A stretch of DNA of 64,000 nucleotides. It comes from Bacteroidia bacterium (GTDB taxonomy: Bacteria; Bacteroidota; Bacteroidia; J057). The translations under genes and the position numbers were made by a program. The stretch spans positions 62,001-126,000 of the forward strand of contig JAUIGE010000009.1 in NCBI GenBank assembly GCA_030430205.1, in the 5' to 3' direction. This document shows positions 16,713-23,021 of the stretch, piece after piece (position 1 is the stretch's first letter; every line of letters starts with the position of its first letter). The notes beneath the pieces are model-generated. The model searched no databases and was not told the DNA's origin. It saw only the letters and a program-made list of their open reading frames with translations.

Positions 16713-17860
16713 TTTTTTTTTTCAGGCTCTACTCCCTCCGCTACGCGGATCGCCTGGCGCAAATGCGCCAGTTTGACCAGCAACAACTCCACCAGCAAAC
16801 GCGGGTGAGTCGCCTGTTTGGATTTTTGTTCAGACTCTGAACACAGGTGAAAAGCATTCAGCAAAAAGCCTGAATCTACCGTGGCACTCTGCTCCTGGTA
16901 GCGTTTTTTCACATTTTCAGAAGTCTCCAGCAGCTCCAAAGTCTCGGGAGACTGACAGACAAGCAGGTTTCGGAAGTGTGCGGTAAGCCCCATCACAAAG
17001 TCCTTGGCTTCAAAGCCTTTTTCTATCACTTCGTGAAAAAGCAGCAACAATTGCTTGTGATCCTGTGCCTGCATGGCATCCACTGCCTTGAAATAGTATT
17101 CATAATCGAGGATGTTGAGGTTTTCGAGTACAGACTCGAAACTCAGGGTACCCGAGGTATAGCTGATCAATTGATCATACAGGCTGAGTGCATCGCGCAG
17201 CGCGCCATCCGCCTTCAGCGCGATCTGCTGCAAGGCAGCATACTCATAGGCTATACTTTCCTCTTTGGAAATATACTCCAGGTGCCCGGCAATGTCATCC
17301 ACGCGGATGCGGCGGAAATCGTGCTTCTGGCACCTGCTCAGGATAGTGGGAAGAATTTTATGTTTTTCAGTAGTCGCCAGGATAAACAATACATGTGCCG
17401 GCGGCTCCTCCAGCGTTTTCAAAAAAGCGTTAAATGCCGCTTGGGTGAGCATGTGTACCTCATCAATGATGTAGACGGAGCGACGAGCCTGCCCGTTTTT
17501 GCCGGGCGTAGGCACATAGCGGGTTTGCTCGATCAGGTTGCGGATGTCATCCACGCTGTTGTTGGAGGCAGCGTCCAGCTCATGGATGGTCATGCTTTTT
17601 CCGTCATTGAAGGAAACGCAGGATTCGCAGGCATTGCAGGGTTCACCTGCTTCGGTCAGTTTTTCGCAGTTGATGGCCTTGGCCAGGATGCGGGCGCATG
17701 TGGTTTTGCCCACGCCCCGTGGGCCCGAAAACAGGAATGCATGGGCCAATTGGCCCATTTTGATGGCGCTCTTGAGCGTATTGGTCACGTGGGATTGTCC
17801 CACGACGGAGGCAAAAGTGCCGGGCCTATACTTACGTGCTGATACGATGTAGTTTTCCAT
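16706..17860 (-). CDS. dnaX: DNA polymerase III gamma/tau subunit, ATPase part (gamma-length product)
   Basis: The 384-residue product is the clamp-loader ATPase. Walker A GPRGVGKTT lies at 46-54, a four-cysteine zinc module around 65-82 (CEKLTEAGEPCNACESC), Walker B YIIDEVHML near 127, sensor 1 FILATTE near 158, the SRC arginine-finger motif SRCQKHDF near 170, and sensor 2 GALRDALSLYDQ near 220. Domain III follows to about residue 370. The frame stops (CCA TAA) directly after ten consecutive A, leaving a gamma-like protein without the tau tail. The -1 frame continues open for 200 codons. Either both forms are made by slippage, as in E. coli and Thermus, or one base is missing in this sequence. 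Confidence 0.93.
   Translation of the reverse strand: MENYIVSARKYRPGTFASVVGQSHVTNTLKSAIKMGQLAHAFLFSGPRGVGKTTCARILAKAINCEKLTEAGEPCNACESCVSFNDGKSMTIHELDAASNNSVDDIRNLIEQTRYVPTPGKNGQARRSVYIIDEVHMLTQAAFNAFLKTLEEPPAHVLFILATTEKHKILPTILSRCQKHDFRRIRVDDIAGHLEYISKEESIAYEYAALQQIALKADGALRDALSLYDQLISYTSGTLSFESVLENLNILDYEYYFKAVDAMQAQDHKQLLLLFHEVIEKGFEAKDFVMGLTAHFRNLLVCQSPETLELLETSENVKKRYQEQSATVDSGFLLNAFHLCSESEQKSKQATHPRLLVELLLVKLAHLRQAIRVAEGVEPEKKKP
16713..16737 (-). promoter_or_regulatory. dnaX frameshift/slippage site: A10 with upstream AGGGAG
   Basis: On the coding strand a run of ten A (16722 down to 16713) is followed by G, so the heptamer A AAA AAG is contained in it. An AGGGAG element (16737-16732) lies nine bases before the run. 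E. coli dnaX has AGGGAG about ten bases before A AAA AAG. No convincing stem-loop was seen downstream, so transcript slippage on the long A run, as in Thermus, is at least as likely as ribosomal frameshifting. Confidence 0.6.
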
Positions 17861-17941
17861 AAATGACAGCCTAAAGCTAAGGAAAATTTTGGGAAATTAG
17901 CTTAAGCCAAACTCCTTTCCAGCTTAGCAATTCCTTTTTTC

Positions 17942-18050
17942 CTGACCCCAGGCACTGGCGATGCTCACCGATTGGCACAAGAGGCAAAAAAACTCAACCA
18001 ATCCGATGTACTGAAGGAAGCACTGATGAAAGCCTATTTCGGCTGTTTTG
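17942..18050 (+). pseudogene. relic of a FrnE-like DsbA-family oxidoreductase gene
   Basis: A reading frame without a start encodes DAHRLAQEAKKLNQSD followed by EALMKAYF. In FrnE-like DsbA proteins the pattern AHRL-x3-AK-x9-E-x2-(L/M)-x-AYF is highly conserved and lies in the helical insertion. Neither the CxxC-containing N-terminal part nor the rest of the C-terminal part is present, so only about 35 codons of an ancestral gene seem to survive between dnaX and the next gene. Confidence 0.5.
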
Positions 18051-18105
18051 GCCTAAAAATGAGATCCGCAGGCAAAACAGGGAGGGATTGCTTATCTTCG
18101 TTTTC

Positions 18106-18714
18106 ATGAAAAGGTATTTTTCCTCCTCTCCTATATCACATGGTTTCATCTATGTTTTGCTGCTTTGCGCGGCATGTGCATTGCCCCGAAGCAGTTTCTG
18201 TCAAAGTCGGCCGTCTGGCCTGGAACTGGCCTACCTTGGCAACAATATCTGGAACCCCGGTCTCAAAATTTCTTTGAATGCAGAGCTACCGCCTGATAGC
18301 CTCAAGACTGCGAAAGGCAATCGAAAAAGCTTGCAAAAAAGCCATCGGCTGGATGTGGGATTTTTTGCTGATCCGGGAGCTTATCGCGGGCTTTTTGTCA
18401 ATGCTGGATGGCAACGCAAGGCGATTTACCCCAATCGCTACTTCATCAGTTGGACTGCCAACCCGCTGGGCTTATTTCGCTCATTTCTGCATGATACCTA
18501 TGCAGTTTCTCCTGCTGGAGAGATCAGCAGGGTCTTTTTGCCGGGGCGTCTGTACTTCGCACCCTCTTTCCAGGCAGGCCTGGGCCGAATCAGCAAAAAA
18601 GATCCCGGGCGCAGCTACTTTGCCCGCCTCAATATGATCATCCTGATGCCCTATAACACCTTTGTCATGCCTTTGCTCCAGGTGGAAGTGGGCTGCGCTT
18701 TTCCCCTGAAATAA
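18106..18714 (+). CDS. secreted protein of unknown function, probable outer-membrane beta-barrel
   Basis: A 202-residue product. The chosen ATG (18106) gives a signal peptide with hydrophobic core VLLLCAACAL and a likely cut after SFCQ. The mature part alternates short polar and aromatic strands (RLDVGFFADPG, GLFVNAGWQRKAIY, YFISWTANPLGL, LYFAPSFQAGLGR) and ends in FPLK after VEVGCA, which fits a small outer-membrane barrel. The family is not recognised. An in-frame start six codons earlier (18088) exists. It is followed after 52 bases by the alpha/beta hydrolase gene. Confidence 0.6.
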   Translation: MKRYFSSSPISHGFIYVLLLCAACALPRSSFCQSRPSGLELAYLGNNIWNPGLKISLNAELPPDSLKTAKGNRKSLQKSHRLDVGFFADPGAYRGLFVNAGWQRKAIYPNRYFISWTANPLGLFRSFLHDTYAVSPAGEISRVFLPGRLYFAPSFQAGLGRISKKDPGRSYFARLNMIILMPYNTFVMPLLQVEVGCAFPLK

Positions 18715-18766
18715 CATCCGGATAGAGATCATCCATTTTTTTGACCCGCCATTTTATCTGTTCAAC

Positions 18767-19795
18767 ATGAAAAATTCCCTGCGAATATGGATCGCCTGCC
18801 TGGCTGGCATATTGCTCTCCTGCAATCCGGAAAGCCCGTCTGGCGAAATCCACAAAACCCTCTACCTGCGTCATGCAGGTGCAGATATGCCCGCCTACCT
18901 GCACGGCAATGCCGATAGCAAAACCTTCCTGGTGGTGCTGCATGGGGCAGGCAGCTTTGGGCTGGCTTTTAGAGATGGCATGTTTATCTCTGATCTGGAG
19001 GAAAATTATGTGGTCGTATACTTCGACCAGCGCGGGCAATCCATGGCCCAGGGCCATTACAATACACCGGAGGACCTGATCGATCTGATGGCATCGGATG
19101 TGGAGGCGCTCCTGAAGCTCCTGAAACACACATATGGAGAAGACATCAGTCTTTTTCTGATGGGACATAGCTGGGGGGGACTGCTCAGCGGCGCGACATT
19201 ATTGCGCCCTGGCGTGCAGGCAAGCCTGAAAGGCTGGATCAATGTCTCAGGGCTGATGGACCTGCCCGGCGCCAGTCTGGCGAGGAAAGACATCATCCAG
19301 ACGATCGCGGAGGAGCAGATAGCCCTGGATATCAGCGTGGAAGCATGGCAGCAAATCCGGGACGAGGCAATAGGATTGAATCCGGAATCGGATGATACAG
19401 AGATACTGAAACTGGCTGCGCGAAGCATGAGCCAGCTGATCGCCGATGAAACGGTCCGCAGGACCGTCAGCTCTGAGAAGCTCTACAGAGCCCTGATCGA
19501 CAACAATCCCGTCAACTGGCAGGTATCCTGGTTTTTCAACCAGCCCGTGGCCTATGCCAAAGAAGTGGATTACTCTCTGTTGGGGAGCTTGTCGCAGATC
19601 AGCCTGCCCTCCCTCTTTATGTATGGCAAATACGATGTGAGCGTGCCGGTTACGGCTGGCGAGCTTGCTTACCTGAATCTGGGAAGCCAGGAACGAAAGT
19701 TTGTTCGTTTTGATGCTTCCATCCATCATCCCCACGATACAGAACCGATCAAATTTTCCGAAGAGCTTCGCTTGTTTATCAATTCCTATCGGTAA
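18767..19795 (+). CDS. alpha/beta hydrolase lipoprotein
   Basis: A 342-residue alpha/beta-hydrolase with a lipoprotein signal (LAGILLSCNPES). The oxyanion region is VVLHGAGSFG near 60, VVYFDQRGQSMAQGHY near 83 is the typical strand and loop before the nucleophile elbow, and the nucleophile is the Ser of LMGHSWGG near 131. The Asp candidate is in YGKYDVSVP near 290, and the His candidate in ASIHHPHDT near 322. The substrate is not evident; relatives include proline iminopeptidase-like and general esterase groups. Its location is probably the periplasm or cell surface. Confidence 0.85.
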   Translation: MKNSLRIWIACLAGILLSCNPESPSGEIHKTLYLRHAGADMPAYLHGNADSKTFLVVLHGAGSFGLAFRDGMFISDLEENYVVVYFDQRGQSMAQGHYNTPEDLIDLMASDVEALLKLLKHTYGEDISLFLMGHSWGGLLSGATLLRPGVQASLKGWINVSGLMDLPGASLARKDIIQTIAEEQIALDISVEAWQQIRDEAIGLNPESDDTEILKLAARSMSQLIADETVRRTVSSEKLYRALIDNNPVNWQVSWFFNQPVAYAKEVDYSLLGSLSQISLPSLFMYGKYDVSVPVTAGELAYLNLGSQERKFVRFDASIHHPHDTEPIKFSEELRLFINSYR

Positions 19796-19854
19796 AAATG
19801 CAGCAATCTGCTAAGCCAAAGCATTTATTGCAATGCCGGCTCAACCTATTCCCG

Positions 19855-19889
19855 AATTCTGTGTTAGTCAATCTGCGTTTTGTGTAAGC
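19855..19889. promoter_or_regulatory. putative AraC operator: two direct repeats 21 bp apart (upstream of araC)
   Basis: GTGTTAG begins at 19861 and GTGTAAG at 19882, the second preceded by CTGCGTTTT. The distance is exactly 21 bases, two helical turns, as expected for an AraC-type dimer on direct repeats. The same pair occurs at 21035-21073 in front of the SDR gene. Confidence 0.5.
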
Positions 19890-19959
19890 GCAGCAGGGAC
19901 AGATTATAGACCTTTGTGAATAAAGAAAGTCGATAAAATAAATCACCTATTTACAAAAA

Positions 19960-20061
19960 TTTCTCTCCGCCACTCCGACTCCTTCGCAAAGCCTCAGGAC
20001 ATATCTCTGTTCAATTTTGCGACGCTCTGATTGAACGGAGAGGCGCTGAGGCGGAGAGAAA
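19960..20061. repeat. 102-bp composite inverted repeat
   Basis: Outer arms of 12 bp (19960-19971 and 20050-20061) are perfectly complementary. An inner stem pairs 20005-20015 with 20030-20040 with one G-T pair, and GCCTCAG/CTGAGGC offer an alternative pairing. It lies between the upstream operator and the araC start and could be a small dispersed repeat or a structured leader. Confidence 0.7.
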
Positions 20062-20121
20062 AAATGATACAGTGTATTGATCTATTTGGGGCTTTCCTAA
20101 GCAAATCAACCCGAAAATATT

Positions 20122-21030
20122 ATGTCTGAAAACATTATCCGAATAAGCTCAATCAGCCAGCTGCATACCCTGCTGGGCTTTCCCAAACCCCTGCATCCCT
20201 TAATCTCCCTGATAGATGCTTCAAAGATTCAGATAAAGGATACGGAATTGAATACCCGGGTCATTTATGACTTTTACATGGCCTCGCTGAAGGACAAAAG
20301 CTGCGGCGGCGATTATGGCAGAAAATCCTTTGATTTTGAGGAAGGCGTGATGGTTTTTTCTGCGCCCGGGCAGGTCTATGCCTATACCCAGGAGATAAAT
20401 GCAGGAGATATTTCGGGCTGGATGCTTTTTTTTCACCCCGATCTGATCAGGAATACGCACCTGGGCAATCAGATGGATGACTACTCCTTTTTCAATTATG
20501 AAGTAGTGGAAGCCCTGCATTTGTCAGAGGAGGAAGAAAAGAGGATGCTTGACACCGTAGCCAATATTCAACATGAATATGAGCAGCGGATTGATAAACA
20601 TAGCCAGCGGGTGATCGTTTCCAACCTGGAACTGCTGCTCAACTACAGCCTGCGGTTCTACGAACGGCAGTTCAACACCCGCACCAGCGAAAGCAAGGAC
20701 ATCCTTGCCCTTTTTGAGACAGAACTCAAAGCCTATTTTAAGCAGAAAAAGCACCTGGAATCTGGCCTTCCCAGCATTCAATACTTCGCGGAACAGGCGA
20801 ACTTGTCTCAACATTACTTCAGCGATTTGCTGAAAAAAGAAACAGGCAGAACGCCCAAAGACCACATCAATGACTTTGTCATTGAGAAGGCCAAGAACCT
20901 GATCTTAGGAACAGATCAGTCAATCAGTGAGATAGCCTATGACCTGGGGTTTAACTACCCCCATTATTTCACCCGCCTGTTCAAATCCAAAACCGGCCTG
21001 ACGCCTGTGGCCTACCGAAGCCAAAATTAA
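20122..21030 (+). CDS. AraC family transcriptional regulator
   Basis: A 302-residue regulator. The C-terminal third (about 200-302) is a two-helix-turn-helix AraC DNA-binding domain: IQYFAEQANLSQHYFSDLLKKETG, then IGEIA-like SISEIAYDLGFNYPHYFTRLFKSKTGLTPVAYR. The N-terminal part has a cupin-like ligand-binding pattern (FDFEEGVMVFSAPGQVY; a WMLFFHPDLI segment near 113). This architecture is common in regulators placed beside a single oxidoreductase gene. It is followed after about 106 bases by the SDR gene, and repeated 21-bp-spaced elements precede both, suggesting that it controls itself and its neighbour. Confidence 0.94.
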   Translation: MSENIIRISSISQLHTLLGFPKPLHPLISLIDASKIQIKDTELNTRVIYDFYMASLKDKSCGGDYGRKSFDFEEGVMVFSAPGQVYAYTQEINAGDISGWMLFFHPDLIRNTHLGNQMDDYSFFNYEVVEALHLSEEEEKRMLDTVANIQHEYEQRIDKHSQRVIVSNLELLLNYSLRFYERQFNTRTSESKDILALFETELKAYFKQKKHLESGLPSIQYFAEQANLSQHYFSDLLKKETGRTPKDHINDFVIEKAKNLILGTDQSISEIAYDLGFNYPHYFTRLFKSKTGLTPVAYRSQN

Positions 21031-21034
21031 CCTT

Positions 21035-21073
21035 CTGCATTTCGTGTAAAGCTTCCTGCATTATGTGTTAGTG
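21035..21073. promoter_or_regulatory. putative AraC operator: two direct repeats 21 bp apart (upstream of SDR gene)
   Basis: CTGCATTTCGTGTAAAG (21035) and CTGCATTATGTGTTAGT (21056) are direct repeats exactly 21 bases apart, between the araC stop and the SDR start. They match the pair upstream of araC. Confidence 0.6.
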
Positions 21074-21136
21074 AGGCCCGCTTTATTCAGAGATATTTGT
21101 AGCGTAAAAAATATTCTATACAAAACCCATTTAATC

Positions 21137-22204
21137 ATGACCCAGATAGATAAAACGAAACCCGTAATGGTAACGGGCGCCAACGGTTACGTAGCCAGTT
21201 GGTTGGTAAAGAGGCTGTTAGACGAAGGCATCACCGTTCACGCAGCCGTGAGAAATCCCGATAACGAGCAGAAAATCAAGCATCTAAAAGACGCTGCTGC
21301 GAATTCCAAAGGGGAAATCAAATTTTTCAAAGCAGACCTCCTCAGCCCGGGATCATACAAAGCAGCCATGGAAGGCTGCGAGTTGGTATATCATACCGCT
21401 TCCCCTTTTACGATTGAGGTAAAAGATCCCCAGAAAGAGCTGATCGAACCCGCGGTGCAGGGTACCGCAAATGTGCTGAATTCAGCCAAAGAAGTAGCTT
21501 CTGTAAAAAGGGTGGTTGTCACCAGCAGCTGTGCGGCCATATACACAGATGCCATTGACACGGTAAACGCTCCGGGTGGAAAGCTGACCGAAGAAGTGTG
21601 GAATACCACAGCATCTTTGGCATATCAACCCTATTCCTATTCCAAAACCCTGGCAGAAAAAAAGGCCTGGGAAATAGCAGAAGGCCAATCCCAATGGGAT
21701 CTGGTAACCCTCAATCCTCCCGGCATATTTGGTCCTCCTTTAAATCCGCATAACACGACCTCTGAAAGCATGAATATCCTGAAAATGCTGGGCGGAGGCG
21801 ACATGAAGATGGGCGCACCCAAATTGGGGATCGGCGTGGTAGATGTCCGCGATGTCGCAGAAGCGCATTACCGGGCAGGCTTTACCCCTGCTGCGCAGGG
21901 CAGGTACATCACAGCCGCACATAATACCAATTTCCTGGAGATGGGCACCGTTTTATTGCCGAAGTATGGGGATCAATTTCCGCTGCCCAAAAAGGCACTT
22001 CCCAAGTGGTTATTGATGCTTGTCGGTCCCATGGCCAATAAATTGTTCTCCAGAAAATTTCTGCGCAACAACGTGAATGTGCCCTGGAAGGCCGACAACT
22101 CAAAAATCAAAAAGGAGCTGGGCATGACTTTCAAGCCCTTAAAAGAAACCATGGAAGATGGATTTCAGGTATTGGTGGATGAAGGGATTTTGAAAGCGAA
22201 ATGA
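21137..22204 (+). CDS. extended SDR, dihydroflavonol-4-reductase-like aldehyde/ketone reductase
   Basis: The 355-residue product is an NADP-dependent extended short-chain dehydrogenase. The dinucleotide site VTGANGYVASWLVKRL lies at residues 11-26, VVVTSSCAAIY near 123 carries the active-site Ser region, and PYSYSKTLAEKKAW near 158 supplies the catalytic Tyr and Lys (YSKTLAEK). NPPGIFGPPL near 188 is typical of dihydroflavonol reductase and cinnamoyl-CoA reductase relatives. It probably reduces aldehydes or ketones, perhaps for detoxification. The ATG at 21137 gives the normal N-terminus. It is probably controlled by the upstream AraC regulator. Confidence 0.92.
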   Translation: MTQIDKTKPVMVTGANGYVASWLVKRLLDEGITVHAAVRNPDNEQKIKHLKDAAANSKGEIKFFKADLLSPGSYKAAMEGCELVYHTASPFTIEVKDPQKELIEPAVQGTANVLNSAKEVASVKRVVVTSSCAAIYTDAIDTVNAPGGKLTEEVWNTTASLAYQPYSYSKTLAEKKAWEIAEGQSQWDLVTLNPPGIFGPPLNPHNTTSESMNILKMLGGGDMKMGAPKLGIGVVDVRDVAEAHYRAGFTPAAQGRYITAAHNTNFLEMGTVLLPKYGDQFPLPKKALPKWLLMLVGPMANKLFSRKFLRNNVNVPWKADNSKIKKELGMTFKPLKETMEDGFQVLVDEGILKAK

Positions 22205-22227
22205 TGCCCCATGATACGGGCGAATTT

Positions 22228-22265
22228 AGCCCAAACACCTGTTCACCTGGGTGTTTGGGCTTTTG
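22228..22265 (+). terminator. rho-independent terminator after the SDR gene
   Basis: A perfect 12-bp stem (22228-22239 with 22250-22261) closes on a ten-base loop and runs into TTTTG. The stem can also serve the convergent gene at 22297-22881. Confidence 0.85.
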
Positions 22266-22296
22266 TTCTTGAGGAACTCCACCCTCAGATACTTCC

Positions 22297-22881
22297 CTAG
22301 CCCACATAAGCATGCTTCAAAGCCCAGCCCACACTCACCCCAAACCAGTGATAAAATGACTTCTCCCCCACCGTATGCCGATTGAGGTACTGATAAATCG
22401 GTGAATAAAAAACCCGAAATACGGGTCCATAATCAGGAGATTGAAAGCGATAGCCCAACTGCCCGACTCCCATCATCCAAAAGCCGCCTTCCAGGGTCGG
22501 ATAGCGCACATTTCCACTGCTGAAACCATGGATGGTTTTGAGGGTGGTGCCCAGGGCTGCTTCGGCCTGGTGCTTTCCGCCGCCATACATCAGGTGCAGG
22601 CTGATGGGGATCAAAAAGTCCCTTTCACGGTCCGGATCGGGGGTCCAATCGTTTCCGATGCGTTTGCTCACCCCCAACTGCCAGGAAAAACGCAAATCCG
22701 CGCTTAGGATATAGCGTCTTTCATAATTGAGGGACCAGCCCCAGGCTTTGCCACCCGCTTCAAGATGGAAGGCATTTCTTGACCGAAAAGCGTTAAAATC
22801 AGTTCCTGATTGGGCTACAGCAAGGGAAGATAGCAACAGGAAACAGGAGAAAATAAGGGCCGAAAGTTTAGCTTTTTTCAT
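22297..22881 (-). CDS. secreted protein of unknown function, probable outer-membrane barrel
   Basis: A 194-residue product with a signal peptide (MKKAKLSALIFSCFLLLSS, cut after AVAQ). The mature part shows amphipathic strands with many aromatic residues (WGWSLNYERRY, LRFSWQLGVSKR, ISLHLMYGGGKHQAEAALG, FRVFYSPIYQYL, WFGVSVGWAL), which fits an eight-strand type outer-membrane beta-barrel. No named family is recognised. It lies convergent to the SDR gene and divergent from mutL. Confidence 0.65.
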   Translation of the reverse strand: MKKAKLSALIFSCFLLLSSLAVAQSGTDFNAFRSRNAFHLEAGGKAWGWSLNYERRYILSADLRFSWQLGVSKRIGNDWTPDPDRERDFLIPISLHLMYGGGKHQAEAALGTTLKTIHGFSSGNVRYPTLEGGFWMMGVGQLGYRFQSPDYGPVFRVFYSPIYQYLNRHTVGEKSFYHWFGVSVGWALKHAYVG

Positions 22882-23021
22882 TTTTCATAGACTTACTATT
22901 TTGCAGAAAAGGGGAAATGACCAGCAGTGTTTTGGTAAAATAAGAAGGGTGAACAATAATTTAAACAAAAAGACTGAAATTCTGGTAAAGCTTGGTGGAA
23001 ATGCCCAAATTTGAAGCCTTT

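Larger units (their letters stand above)
19796..20121. other. 326-bp intergenic region with direct repeats and a long inverted repeat
   Basis: No gene is seen here. It holds a pair of GTGTTAGT/GTGTAAGC elements (19855-19889) that also occur upstream of the SDR gene, and a composite inverted repeat (19960-20061). The remaining bases are A/T-rich and probably contain the araC promoter, which could not be located with confidence. Confidence 0.6.

Noticed and set aside
22297-22881. OmpA-like or porin assignment for the small barrel protein
   Set aside because: Only a general barrel pattern is visible; no OmpA signature or C-terminal peptidoglycan domain is present.
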